NCBI GenBank assembly: GCA_016177555.1
Contig: JACOVB010000301.1
Span: forward strand, 1 to 18,047
Source of the DNA: Candidatus Rokuibacteriota bacterium
Lineage (GTDB): Bacteria > Methylomirabilota > Methylomirabilia > Rokubacteriales > CSP1-6
Direction: 5' to 3'
DNA length: 18,047 bases
Shown: positions 1 to 7,721 of the stretch, piece by piece
How positions within the stretch are numbered: the stretch's first letter is position 1
Layout of the letters: every line of letters starts with the position of its first letter
The notes under the pieces: model-generated
The model's input: only the letters and a program-made list of their open reading frames with translations
The model's database searches: none
Told to the model about the DNA's origin: nothing
Program-made: the position numbers and the translations under genes

Positions 1-654
1 GCCCGGACCACGCCGGTGGACCACGTGAAGCGGAAGACGGACGGGCTGAGCGTCTTCCTCGTGGACATCCGGGGCCTCAAGGGGCTCGAGGTGCGGCCCT
101 TGCGCATGATGATGAACCACTCGACCAACGCGCTCTTCTTCGACAACATGGAGATCCCTGCCGACAGCCTCGTCGGGCAGGAGGGCAAGGGCTTCTCCTA
201 TATCCTGGACGGCATGAACGCCGAGCGGGTCCTGGTCGCCTCCGACTCGCTGGGTGACGCGCGCTGGTTCATCGAGAAGGCCGTGGCCTACGCCAGCCAG
301 CGGGTGATCTTCGGCAAGCCCATCGGGGCCAACCAGGGCGTGCAGTTCCCGATCGCGCGGGCCCACATGGCGGTGGAGGCGGCGGATCTCATGCGCACCA
401 AGGCGGCGCGGCTCTTCGACGCGGGCCTGCCCTGCGGCGCCGAGGCCAACATGGCCAAGTACCTGGCCTCCGAGGCGGCCCTGCAGGCCGGGGACGCCTG
501 CATCGACGCCCACGGGGGGTACGGCTTCGCCGAGGAGTACGACATCGAGCGCAAGTTCCGCGAATCCCGCCTCTACCGGGCGGCGCCCATCAACAACAAC
601 CTCATCATGGCCTTCGTCGGCGAGCACGTGCTCGGCATGCCGCGCTCGTACTGA
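1..654 (+). CDS. Acyl-CoA dehydrogenase, C-terminal part (5' end outside window)
   Basis: Flavoprotein that oxidises an acyl-CoA to the 2-enoyl-CoA. The frame is open from base 1, so only the C-terminal ~217 residues are here. The GTG at 16 is an internal Val codon, not a credible start. Visible family features are the middle beta-domain segment (GLSVFLVDIRG), then the all-alpha C-terminal domain with the QRVIFGKPIG segment and the HGGYGFAEEYDIERKFRE region that binds FAD across the dimer. Where many family members carry the catalytic Glu (an EGT-type motif after the conserved LYR), this protein reads LYRAAPINNN, so the base is absent there or supplied from another position. The HMG-CoA lyase starts 12 nt downstream, suggesting one operon for branched-chain acyl-CoA (leucine-type) breakdown. 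The family call is firm; the substrate is unknown. Confidence 0.93.
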   Translation, partial: ARTTPVDHVKRKTDGLSVFLVDIRGLKGLEVRPLRMMMNHSTNALFFDNMEIPADSLVGQEGKGFSYILDGMNAERVLVASDSLGDARWFIEKAVAYASQRVIFGKPIGANQGVQFPIARAHMAVEAADLMRTKAARLFDAGLPCGAEANMAKYLASEAALQAGDACIDAHGGYGFAEEYDIERKFRESRLYRAAPINNNLIMAFVGEHVLGMPRSY

Positions 655-666
655 GGAGCGGAACCC

Positions 667-1623
667 ATGAAGCTCGCGACGCGCGTGACGATCTGCGAAG
701 TGGGCACGCGGGACGGCTTCCAGATCGAGCCCGGCTTCATCCCGACCGAGCAGAAGATCGAGGTCGTGGACCGGCTCTCGGCGACCGGGATGTCCCGGAT
801 CGAGGTGACGTCCTTCGTCTCGCCCAGGGCCGTCCCCCAGCTCCGGGACGCCGAGGAGGTGATGGCGAGGATCCAGCGCCGGCCCGGCACCGTGTACTCG
901 GCCCTGGTGCCCAACGACAAGGGCGCGGTGCGGGCGGTGGACGGGCGGGTGGACGAGATCCACACCGTGATCTCGGCCAGCGAGAGCCACAACCTCGCCA
1001 ACGTGAACATGTCCATCGCCGAGTCCATCGTGAAGCTGCGCGCCGTGGCGGAGGTGGCCCGGCGCGCCGGCGTGGCGATCAGCGCGGGTATCTCCTGCTC
1101 CTTCGGCTGCCCGTTCGAGGGCGAGGTGCCGGTCCAGCGCCTGGAGTCCGTGGTGGCGCGGCTCGTGGACCTGGGCGCGACGGGCATCGGGCTCGCCGAC
1201 ACCACCGGGATGGCCAACCCGGCCCAGGTGGCGCGGGTGCTCGAGCGGCTGATGCCCCGCTTCCCGGGGATCCCGTGGACGCTCCACACCCACGACACGC
1301 GCGCCATGGCCATCCCGAACATCCTGGCCGCCATGGAGATGGGCGTGACCCAGTTCGACGCCTCCATCGGGGGCCTGGGCGGCTGCCCCTTCGCGCCCGG
1401 CGCCTCGGGCAATGTCTGCACGGAGGACCTGATCCACTGCCTGCATGCCATGGGCGTCGAGACCGGCGTGGACCTGGCCGCCCTCATCGAGACCTCCCGG
1501 CGCGTCCAGGAGATCGTGGGGCGCCCCCTGCCGGGTCAGATCGTCAAGGCCGGCCAGTGGGACCGGCGCTACCCGCTCCCCGACGGCGTCGAGGCGCGGC
1601 TGGCCGCGCTGGGGACGCGATGA
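667..1623 (+). CDS. Hydroxymethylglutaryl-CoA lyase
   Basis: Cleaves 3-hydroxy-3-methylglutaryl-CoA to acetyl-CoA and acetoacetate, the last step of leucine catabolism; related aldol-type lyases of this fold are possible. The protein is 318 residues, a usual bacterial length, and forms a single DRE-TIM barrel. Seen in the sequence: the TRDG motif (R15, D16) at the start of the barrel, E46 in IEVTSFVSP, the metal-binding HTHD (H207, H209), and the signature GGLGGCPFAPGASGN with catalytic Cys240 and metal-ligand Asn249. The ATG at 667 is preceded by GAGGAG at good spacing. The gene lies 12 nt after the acyl-CoA dehydrogenase stop and is probably cotranscribed with it. The protein is probably cytoplasmic, as no signal peptide is visible. 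Confidence 0.93.
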   Translation: MKLATRVTICEVGTRDGFQIEPGFIPTEQKIEVVDRLSATGMSRIEVTSFVSPRAVPQLRDAEEVMARIQRRPGTVYSALVPNDKGAVRAVDGRVDEIHTVISASESHNLANVNMSIAESIVKLRAVAEVARRAGVAISAGISCSFGCPFEGEVPVQRLESVVARLVDLGATGIGLADTTGMANPAQVARVLERLMPRFPGIPWTLHTHDTRAMAIPNILAAMEMGVTQFDASIGGLGGCPFAPGASGNVCTEDLIHCLHAMGVETGVDLAALIETSRRVQEIVGRPLPGQIVKAGQWDRRYPLPDGVEARLAALGTR

Positions 1624-1660
1624 CCGAGGCCGCGGGCCGAGGCCCTGGGGTCCTCCGAGG

Positions 1661-2173
1661 ATGAGCGGCATGTTCGGCGAGCGCCTCGACCCCGAGTTCA
1701 TCAAGCGCCTGTTCGAGACGACGGAGATCCTCCGCAAGCCCGTGACCGGCATCATCGCCGGCTACCACGTGCTTCCCTACATCCTGGTGGGTCCGCAGGA
1801 GGACCGGCCGGCGCACTCGGTGGAGATCCGCGGGAAGATCAAGGTCTCCCCACGTCTCGTGCTGGCGCCGGGGCGTGCGGGGCAGACCTACGGGGACCTC
1901 TTCAAGGAGTCGGAGGTGATGGACCGGGCGCTGGTGGCGCGGGTCTTCTCCTTCATGTACTCGTCGCGCCACCAGGTCACGCTCGAGAGCGAGGACCTCT
2001 CGATCCAGCGGTGGGACCGCGACCCGCAGACCCAGATCGAGCGGGCGCTGGACGAGCTGGCGCGGCGGGAGGTCATCAACACGGGCGTCATCCTCTCTCC
2101 CAGCGCCCGCTTCTACCCCGTGTCGCTCGACCGCTTCATCACGGAGGTCCTCGACCAGGAGTTCCGTCCCTAG
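1661..2173 (+). CDS. Conserved-looking protein of unknown function
   Basis: I do not recognise a family. The product is about 170 residues, soluble and mixed alpha/beta in appearance, with no signal peptide or membrane segment. It begins MSGMFGERLDPEFIKRLFET and carries a central stretch rich in beta residues (GYHVLPYILVGPQ, then VEIRGKIKVSPRLVLAP) and a C-terminal segment ending in FITEVLDQEF. The open frame extends upstream to 1445, but the extension overlaps the lyase gene and has the Arg/Pro/Ser-rich look of an out-of-frame shadow. Starts at 1661 or 1670 are likely. GAGG at 1657-1660 abuts the first ATG and sits 9 nt from the second, which favours 1670. It lies 37 nt after the lyase and may share its transcript. 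It ends 2 nt from the convergent CBS gene. Confidence 0.75.
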   Translation: MSGMFGERLDPEFIKRLFETTEILRKPVTGIIAGYHVLPYILVGPQEDRPAHSVEIRGKIKVSPRLVLAPGRAGQTYGDLFKESEVMDRALVARVFSFMYSSRHQVTLESEDLSIQRWDRDPQTQIERALDELARREVINTGVILSPSARFYPVSLDRFITEVLDQEFRP

Positions 2174-2175
2174 CC

Positions 2176-2634
2176 TTAGCGGAAGGCGCGGCTGGCGGTG
2201 ACCTCGGGCGGGATCTGGTAGAGGTACGCGCGCAGGTACTCGAGCTCCTCCCCCTGGTCCTGCATCTCCACGCGCATGAGGTCGCGGATGGACAGCATGG
2301 ACAGGAGCCGGCCGCGGCTCACCACGGGAAGGTGCCGGATATTGGCCTGGTCCATCTTGCGGATCGCCGACCGGTAGTCCTCGTCCGCGTCTCCCACCAC
2401 CAGGTCCGGGGTCATGACGTCCCCGACGGTGGTCCGCGACGGGTCGAGGCCTCGCTCCACCACGCGGCGGACCACGTCGCGCTCGGAGAACACGCCGGCC
2501 AGCCGGTCGCCGTCGAGGACCACGACGATGCCCACGTTGTGCTCCGCCATGGCGTGGACGGCCTCGGCGACGCTGGCCGCGCGCTGGACGAGGAAGAGGA
2601 AGGACGGGCGCATGATCTCGCGGAGCGTCTTCAT
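2176..2634 (-). CDS. Tandem CBS-domain protein
   Basis: A 152-residue protein made almost entirely of one CBS pair (Bateman module), the kind that binds adenosyl ligands such as AMP, ATP or SAM and signals energy status. CBS1 covers roughly residues 8-65 (ending GVFSERDVVRRV) and CBS2 roughly 70-130 (VGDVMTPDLVVGDAD, then RHLPVVSRGRLLSMLSIRD). Each carries the typical hydrophobic-VV-G pattern followed by S-x-R-D. There is no attached effector domain, so it probably acts as a stand-alone regulator; its partner cannot be read from the context. The ATG is preceded by a very good Shine-Dalgarno, GGGAGGTGA, with about 4-5 nt spacing. It converges on the unknown gene before it, with 2 nt between stops, and no terminator hairpin is visible there. 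Confidence 0.93.
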   Translation of the reverse strand: MKTLREIMRPSFLFLVQRAASVAEAVHAMAEHNVGIVVVLDGDRLAGVFSERDVVRRVVERGLDPSRTTVGDVMTPDLVVGDADEDYRSAIRKMDQANIRHLPVVSRGRLLSMLSIRDLMRVEMQDQGEELEYLRAYLYQIPPEVTASRAFR

Positions 2635-2784
2635 CGTGTCACCTCCCGCGAAGTGAGTTCGGCCCCGGCTCCGGCCTGACTGGGTTTCTCCACGCTACTC
2701 CTCGGGGCGACACGGTGCAACCGGACGGGTCCCGCGGGCTCCCCGGACTCCGTTCGCGAGCGATCCGGGCCGGGAACGGACAGG

Positions 2785-2964
2785 TCAGGCGGGGGGCGCG
2801 GGGGATGCGGGGGGTGTGGCAGGCTCGGGAGGCGCCTCGGTCTCGTCGGGCGGGCTCTCGGTGCCGGCGGCTGCTTCCTCTGCCGCCGCCCGCTGTTCCG
2901 TCGCGGGATCGGTGAGATCGGAAAGCGCCCTCAGTTCCAGGTCGTACCAGGGGTCGGTGCTCAT
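2785..2964 (-). CDS. Small hypothetical protein, Ala/Pro/Glu-rich tail
   Basis: A possible 59-residue protein starting MSTDPWYDLELRALSDL, followed by an acidic, Ala/Glu/Pro-rich low-complexity tail. I do not recognise it. The start at 2964 is preferred because the minus strand reads GGAGAGTGAGG just before the ATG. An in-frame ATG at 2988 has AGGTG upstream and would add eight residues. Longer in-frame extensions back to 3096 look non-coding. The first 17 residues look like real protein; the tail could be compositional noise of GC-rich DNA, so this call is tentative. It stands alone between the CBS gene (same strand, 150 nt away) and the divergently transcribed nuclease gene. Confidence 0.45.
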   Translation of the reverse strand: MSTDPWYDLELRALSDLTDPATEQRAAAEEAAAGTESPPDETEAPPEPATPPASPAPPA

Positions 2965-3267
2965 CGCCTCACTCTCCGGTGCTGTCATCCCGCACCTGCC
3001 GGTCGGTGGCTTGCCCATGGCGGCCCTGGGGCTCGCGCTGTCGTCGCATGAGCGAGCACGGTACATGCCAAGTGGCCAGGCCAGCGCACACGGCACTTTT
3101 CGCGGGGCGGCCCGCGCAGAGCGCGGCAGCCTGCCCGACCGGTCCGGCCCCGGGCCGGGGCGAACCGGCCCGCGTCAAACCCTCGATGCTGGCGAGACCG
3201 AGACAGGGAGGCGCGGGCGGCCGAATCGGCCGGGACAGGGTCAGGGATGTATCTATAATGAGACACC
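2965..3267. other. Divergent intergenic region
   Basis: About 300 bp between the small minus-strand ORF and the + strand nuclease gene. It holds GC-rich short inverted repeats, for example CCGGCCC at 3144-3150 facing GGGCCGG at 3152-3158, and the -10 box listed separately. No RNA gene or credible ORF of its own was seen. Confidence 0.5.
3254..3259 (+). promoter_or_regulatory. Consensus -10 box, possible leaderless start of the nuclease operon
   Basis: TATAAT, a perfect sigma70-type -10 hexamer in very GC-rich surroundings, ends 8 nt before the ATG at 3268. Transcription would then begin at about 3265-3267, giving a leaderless or nearly leaderless message; consistent with this, no Shine-Dalgarno precedes the ATG. 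A weak -35 (GGGACA, 3232-3237) lies 16 bp upstream. Confidence 0.55.
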
Positions 3268-3792
3268 ATGGCCCGAGCACTCCCGGCCCGGCGCCCCCTC
3301 CTCGCCCTCGCCGGTGCCCTGCTCGCGGCCGCCCTGCTCTGGCCGACGGCCGGGCGCCCGGAGCCATCCCGGGGCATCGAGGGCACGGTGGTGCGGCTCG
3401 TGGACGGCGACACCATCCACGTGGCCGTCGAGGGCCGGCTCGAGAAGGTCCGCTACATCGGCGTCAACACGCCGGAGATCCACCATCCGCGCAAGGGCGA
3501 GCAGCCCGGCGGGCGGCAGGCGCGCGAGGTCAACCGGCGGCTGGTCGAGGGCCGGGCGGTGCGGCTCGAGCCCGACGTGCAGCAGCGCGACCGCTACGGG
3601 CGGCTGCTGGCCTATGTGTGGGTCCGCCGGGACGACGGCCGCGAGGTCATGGTCAACGCCGAGCTGCTGCGCCTCGGCTATGCCCAGGTCATGACCATCC
3701 CCCCCAATGTCCGCTACGCGAGCGCCTTCCTCACGCTCCAGCGCCAGGCCCGCGAGGCGAACCGGGGGCTGTGGCGCATGGCGAGCCCGTGA
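3268..3792 (+). CDS. Exported thermonuclease (staphylococcal nuclease-like)
   Basis: Secreted or periplasmic Ca2+-dependent phosphodiesterase of the SNase fold (OB barrel) that cuts DNA and RNA. The 174-residue protein opens with an Arg-rich n-region and hydrophobic core (residues 10-25, LLALAGALLAAALL), a clear signal peptide. The catalytic residues can be placed: D46 and D48 in VDGDTI (first Ca ligand region), R62 in VRYIG (equivalent to SNase Arg35), T68 and E70 in NTPE (Thr41/Glu43), and R112 in DRYGR (Arg87). The usual Asp40 ligand is Asn67 here, a common variant. The stop overlaps the GTG start of the tRNA-dihydrouridine synthase by 4 nt (GTGA), so the two are translationally coupled. 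The start is supported by the signal peptide; no ribosome site is visible. Confidence 0.92.
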   Translation: MARALPARRPLLALAGALLAAALLWPTAGRPEPSRGIEGTVVRLVDGDTIHVAVEGRLEKVRYIGVNTPEIHHPRKGEQPGGRQAREVNRRLVEGRAVRLEPDVQQRDRYGRLLAYVWVRRDDGREVMVNAELLRLGYAQVMTIPPNVRYASAFLTLQRQAREANRGLWRMASP

Positions 3793-4793
3793 AGATCGGC
3801 GCCGTCGCCATCGCTTCCTCCACGCGCCTGGCACCCATGGCGGGCATCACCAACGCCCCCTTCCGGCTGGTCGCGCGAGAGTGCGGCAGCGGGCTCACCA
3901 CCACGGAGGAGATGGACGCCGCCACGCTCCTCATGAACACTCCACATGCCGACGCCATCGCGGCCTACTACCCCGCCGAGCGCCCGCTGGCCATGCAGCT
4001 CCTGGGCAAGGACCCCGACATCCTCGTGCGCGCGGCCCGGCGCCTCGAGGGGCTCGGCGCCGACATCGTGGACCTGAACATGGGCTGCCCGATGCCGAAG
4101 ATCACCGCCAAGGGCAAGGGAGCGGCGCTCATGCGGGATGTGCCGGCGGCGGCGCGCATCCTGCGAGCGCTCCGCCGCGCGCTGGCGGTCCCGCTCACGA
4201 TCAAGATCCGCAGCGGCTGGGACGACGAGCATGTCAACGCCGTGGAGGTGGCGCGCATGGCCGAGGGCGAGGGGGTGGACGCCATCACCGTCCACCCGCG
4301 CACGCGCGCCCAGCGACACGCGGGCCAGGCGCCCTGGGCGATCATCGCCGAGGTCGCGGCCGCCGTCCGCATCCCGGTGACCGGCAACGGCGATGTGCGC
4401 TCGATGGCCGAGGCGCGCCGGATGATGGCCGAGACGGGCTGCCGCTCCGTCATGATCGGCCGCGGGGCGCTGGGGCGGCCATGGGTGTTCAGCGAGAGCT
4501 TCGAGGGGCTCCCGCCGGAGGCGCAGCGCGAGTACAAGGCGCGAGCCATCGCCCGGCACTGTGCGCTGATCCGCGAGCACTTCCGGGAGAAGTACGCGCT
4601 CGTGCAGATGCAGAAGCACCTGGCGTGGTACACGGAGGGGCTCGGCCATGCCAGCGACTGCCGCCGTCTGATCTTCGAGGCCCGCACGCCGGAGGAGGTG
4701 TGGGAGGTCTTCGAGCGCTACTGGCACGCCGCCCGTCCCGGTCCGGCCGATCAGCGGGCAGTCCCCGAGGATGCACCCCTCGCCGCTGGCTGA
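3789..4793 (+). CDS. tRNA-dihydrouridine synthase (Dus family, DusB-like)
   Basis: FMN- and NADPH-dependent enzyme that reduces specific uridines in tRNA to dihydrouridine. The 334-residue protein has the full N-terminal TIM-barrel signature: APMAGITNAPFR (residues 15-26), DLNMGCPMPKI with catalytic Cys100, TIKIRSGWD with Lys139, TVHPRTR with His169 and Arg171, and the phosphate-binding segments GNGDV and IGRGALGRPW. The helical tRNA-binding domain fills the last ~90 residues. The frame is open well upstream to 2979, but the GTG at 3789, which overlaps the nuclease stop, gives a normal family N-terminus; the extension is shadow sequence. The sensor kinase start codon lies inside its last codons (23-nt overlap). 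Specificity (DusA/B/C) is assigned by overall look only. Confidence 0.93.
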   Translation: MKIGAVAIASSTRLAPMAGITNAPFRLVARECGSGLTTTEEMDAATLLMNTPHADAIAAYYPAERPLAMQLLGKDPDILVRAARRLEGLGADIVDLNMGCPMPKITAKGKGAALMRDVPAAARILRALRRALAVPLTIKIRSGWDDEHVNAVEVARMAEGEGVDAITVHPRTRAQRHAGQAPWAIIAEVAAAVRIPVTGNGDVRSMAEARRMMAETGCRSVMIGRGALGRPWVFSESFEGLPPEAQREYKARAIARHCALIREHFREKYALVQMQKHLAWYTEGLGHASDCRRLIFEARTPEEVWEVFERYWHAARPGPADQRAVPEDAPLAAG

Positions 4794-6357
4794 CCCCGAG
4801 CCGAGTCCGCTCCGGAACGCCACAGGCGCCATGCGCCTGGGAGTCCGCCAGAAGCTCGTGCTGCTCAGCGTGGCGGTGCTGGTCGCCGTGTCCTTCGGGT
4901 TCACCGCCCTCAACTTCCGGCTGGCGCGCGGGTGGATCGAGGAGGACCTGAAGGAGCGCGCCATCGCATTCGCCCGGGAGGTCGCCGCGACCATCGGCGA
5001 TCGTCGGGAGTTCGAGAACGCCGAGCTGCTCGATGCGCAGATTCGCCAGATCCTGACCATCCGCCAGAACGTCACCCAGCTCGACGTGCTCGCCTTCCGC
5101 GCCGACGGAACCCACGTGGCCGCCGCAAGCCAGCCGGGCAGGCGGCTGCCCTTCACGCGCACGGATGTCGCGCAGGCCCGCCAGGGCCGGGCGGTCTCCC
5201 GGCTGGTCGAGGGTGACGGGGAGCGCTTCTGGGAAGTGATGGCTCCGATCACCCTCGGCGGGGCAGTGGCCGGCGCGGTGGCCGCCAAGTTCTCCCTGGA
5301 GCGGGCCGACCAGCTCGGGTCCCGGACGCGAGGGTGGACGCTCCTCCTCACGGCAGCCTCGGTGGTCGTGATGGGCTTGCTCATGAGCCTCGCCGTGTCC
5401 CAGGTCGTGGACCGGCCGATCCGGGTGTTCCTGGAGGCCATCAGCGCGCTCCGCGGCGGGGCCCCCCAGGCCCGCATCCGCCTGCAATCAACGGACGAGT
5501 TCGGAACGCTCGCGCGGCAGTTCAACGAGATGCTGGCCCGGATCGGCCAGTTCAACGACGAGCTGCAGACCCGGGTGAAGGAGGCCACCGCCGAGCTGGA
5601 CCAGCGGTACCAGGAGGTCCAGCGGCTCAACCGCCTCCTGTTCGACATGCAGCGCCGGCTCGGCCACGCCGAGCGGCTCGCCGTGTCCGGCCGGATCATG
5701 GCAGAGGTGGCTCACGAGGTGGGCACGCCGCTGCATTCGGTCACCGGGCACCTGGAGCTGTTGCGACAGGAGCTGTCGCCCCCGCTGGTCACCCCGGAGG
5801 TGCAGCGAAGGCTCGCGGTCGTCGAGACCCAGCTCGCCCGCGTGGCGGCGATCATCACCCAGCTCCTGGACATGACGCGAGGCCCCCGGGGCGAGCCGGC
5901 CCGTGTGGACCTCGGCCAGCTCGTGAGGGAGACGGCCGAGCTGGTGAGCCCGAGCATGGCCGCCGCAGGCGTCACCCTTCGCGTGACCACCGACCCCGGG
6001 TTGCCCGCGGTTTGCGGCTACGGCACACAGCTCGAGCAGGTGATCCTCAACCTCCTCACCAACGCCATGGACGTGACACCCCCCGGGGGGCGCGTGGAAA
6101 TCGGGACGTTCACGGGAGACCACAAGCAGGTCGTGCTGGAGGTCCGCGACACCGGAAGGGGCATCCCGGCCGCCGTCCAGGCTCGGATCTTCGAGCCCTT
6201 CTTCTCCACCAAGGAAGCGGGGCGGGGCACCGGCCTCGGGCTCTTCATCTCGGCGCAGATCGTCCGCGAGCACGGCGGCACCATCGACGTGTCCAGCGGC
6301 GCGGCAGGGGGGACGGTGTTCCGGGTCGTCGTCCCCGCCGGGGAGCCCGCCGCGTGA
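4771..6357 (+). CDS. Membrane sensor histidine kinase
   Basis: Sensor half of a two-component system. Layout of the 528 residues: TM1 at about 27-48, an extracytoplasmic sensor domain of about 140 residues (no family recognised), TM2 at about 188-211, HAMP at about 212-265, a coiled coil up to about 300, HisKA with phospho-acceptor His315 in AEVAHEVGTPLH, and HATPase_c with N-box NLLTNAMD (427-434), G1 DTGRGI (460-465) and G2 GTGLGL (486-491). It ends in a GTGA overlap with the response regulator, its obvious partner. The start is uncertain: ATG 4771 has GAGG directly abutting it and adds a Pro-rich 20-residue leader, while ATG 4831 (MRLGVRQKLVLLS) gives a more typical kinase N-terminus. The NtrB-like kinase pairs with an NtrC-type regulator, as is common. 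Confidence 0.94.
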   Translation: MHPSPLADPEPSPLRNATGAMRLGVRQKLVLLSVAVLVAVSFGFTALNFRLARGWIEEDLKERAIAFAREVAATIGDRREFENAELLDAQIRQILTIRQNVTQLDVLAFRADGTHVAAASQPGRRLPFTRTDVAQARQGRAVSRLVEGDGERFWEVMAPITLGGAVAGAVAAKFSLERADQLGSRTRGWTLLLTAASVVVMGLLMSLAVSQVVDRPIRVFLEAISALRGGAPQARIRLQSTDEFGTLARQFNEMLARIGQFNDELQTRVKEATAELDQRYQEVQRLNRLLFDMQRRLGHAERLAVSGRIMAEVAHEVGTPLHSVTGHLELLRQELSPPLVTPEVQRRLAVVETQLARVAAIITQLLDMTRGPRGEPARVDLGQLVRETAELVSPSMAAAGVTLRVTTDPGLPAVCGYGTQLEQVILNLLTNAMDVTPPGGRVEIGTFTGDHKQVVLEVRDTGRGIPAAVQARIFEPFFSTKEAGRGTGLGLFISAQIVREHGGTIDVSSGAAGGTVFRVVVPAGEPAA

Positions 6358-7721
6358 CGGCCGCGAGCACGCTGCTCATCGCCGACGACGATCCGGTGGC
6401 CCTGGCGCTCCTCGCCGAGGTCCTGAGCCGCGAGGGCTACCGGGTTCGCGCAGCCGCCAGCGGAGAGGAATGCCTGCGCGTGGCCGAGGCGGAGCCGGTG
6501 GACCTGGCCATCGTGGACCTCCGCATGCCTGGGCTGGACGGTCTGCAGGTGATGCGGGGGCTCGCGACCATCCAGCCGGGAGTGCCGGTGCTCGTGCTCA
6601 CCGCCTTCGTGACCATCGACACCGCCATCCAGGCCATCCGCGCCGGCGCCTACGACTACCTGTCCAAGCCCTTCCGGATGGAGGAGATGAAGGTCGTCGT
6701 CCGCCGCGCTCTCGAGGCCCGCCGGCTCGCCAGCGAGAACCGGCAGTACCGCCGGGAACTGGAGGATCGCTATGGCGTGCAGAACCTCCAGGGGCAGTCC
6801 CCTCAGATGGTGGAGGTCTACAAGCTCGTGGCCCGCGTGTCCGCCCTCGAGACCACGGTGCTCATCCAGGGCGAGACAGGGACCGGCAAGGAGCTGGTCG
6901 CCCGGGCCATCCACTACGCGAGCCCCAGGGCCGGGCGCCCCTTCGTCGTGGTGGACTGCACGGCGCTCCCGGAGGGCCTCTTCGAGTCGGAGCTGTTCGG
7001 CCACGAGCGAGGGGCGTTCACGGGGGCCCTCTCGACGCGGCGCGGCCTCCTCGAGACATCCGATGGCGGCACCTGCCTCCTCGACGAGATCGGGGACCTC
7101 GCCCCCACCCTGCAGGCGAAGCTCCTGCGGCTGCTCCAGGAGCGCGCCATCCGGCGGGTGGGCGGAAATGAGGTCTTGCCGGTGAACGTGCGGATCATTG
7201 CCGCGACCAACCGGGATCTCGGCAAGCGCGTCGCCGAGGGAGCCTTCCGCGAGGATCTCTACTACCGTCTGAACGTGGTGACCATCGTCCTCCCTCCGCT
7301 GCGTGAGCGGTCCCAGGATATCCCCCTCCTCGCCCAGCACTTCCTCGAGAAGTACGCACGCGCCGCCGGCAAGCCCACGAGGGGGTTCGCACCGGAGACC
7401 CTGGCCGTGCTGTCCGGATACCACTGGCCCGGCAACGTGCGCGAGCTGGAACATGCCGTCGAGCGAGCCGTGGCGCTGTCGTCGTCGGAAGTGCTCGTGC
7501 CCGGCGATCTGCCGGAGCTGCTGCGCCGGGGGCCGGACGGCGACTTGCGCCTGCCCACGAGCAGAATGACGCTCGAGGAGGTGAAGCAGTGGTACGTTGC
7601 GAAGGTGCTGGAGGAGGCCGGCGGGAACAAGGTGCGCGCTGCCGAGCTCCTCGGCATCGACCGCGGCACGCTCTACAGGATCCTCAGGCGGCACGCCAGC
7701 GAGGGGGACACCGAGGGATGA
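6354..7721 (+). CDS. NtrC-family sigma54-dependent response regulator
   Basis: Transcription activator that remodels the RNA polymerase-sigma54 closed complex when phosphorylated by the kinase encoded just before it. The 455-residue protein has three canonical parts: a receiver domain (about 5-120, acidic cluster DDD at 11-13, phospho-site Asp55, conserved Lys105 in SKPF), an AAA+ domain (about 145-385) with Walker A GETGTGKE (173-180), the sigma54-contact loop GAFTGA (220-225) and Walker B CLLDEIGD (241-248), and a Fis-type helix-turn-helix at about 410-447 (NKVRAAELLGIDRGTLYRIL). The GTG start overlaps the kinase stop by 4 nt; the longer upstream open frame is shadow. The intact GAFTGA means it must act at -24/-12 promoters; one is found upstream of the DUF1344 gene at 8829-8844. 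Confidence 0.96.
   Translation: MTAASTLLIADDDPVALALLAEVLSREGYRVRAAASGEECLRVAEAEPVDLAIVDLRMPGLDGLQVMRGLATIQPGVPVLVLTAFVTIDTAIQAIRAGAYDYLSKPFRMEEMKVVVRRALEARRLASENRQYRRELEDRYGVQNLQGQSPQMVEVYKLVARVSALETTVLIQGETGTGKELVARAIHYASPRAGRPFVVVDCTALPEGLFESELFGHERGAFTGALSTRRGLLETSDGGTCLLDEIGDLAPTLQAKLLRLLQERAIRRVGGNEVLPVNVRIIAATNRDLGKRVAEGAFREDLYYRLNVVTIVLPPLRERSQDIPLLAQHFLEKYARAAGKPTRGFAPETLAVLSGYHWPGNVRELEHAVERAVALSSSEVLVPGDLPELLRRGPDGDLRLPTSRMTLEEVKQWYVAKVLEEAGGNKVRAAELLGIDRGTLYRILRRHASEGDTEG

Noticed and set aside
2979..3788. N-terminal extension of the dihydrouridine synthase frame
   Set aside because: It runs out of phase through the nuclease gene; the GTG at 3789 overlapping the nuclease stop gives the normal family start.
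3714..5699. 661-codon open frame on the minus strand
   Set aside because: It lies opposite dus and the kinase, is rich in Arg/Ser/Ala/Pro, and shows no domain; it is a GC-bias shadow.
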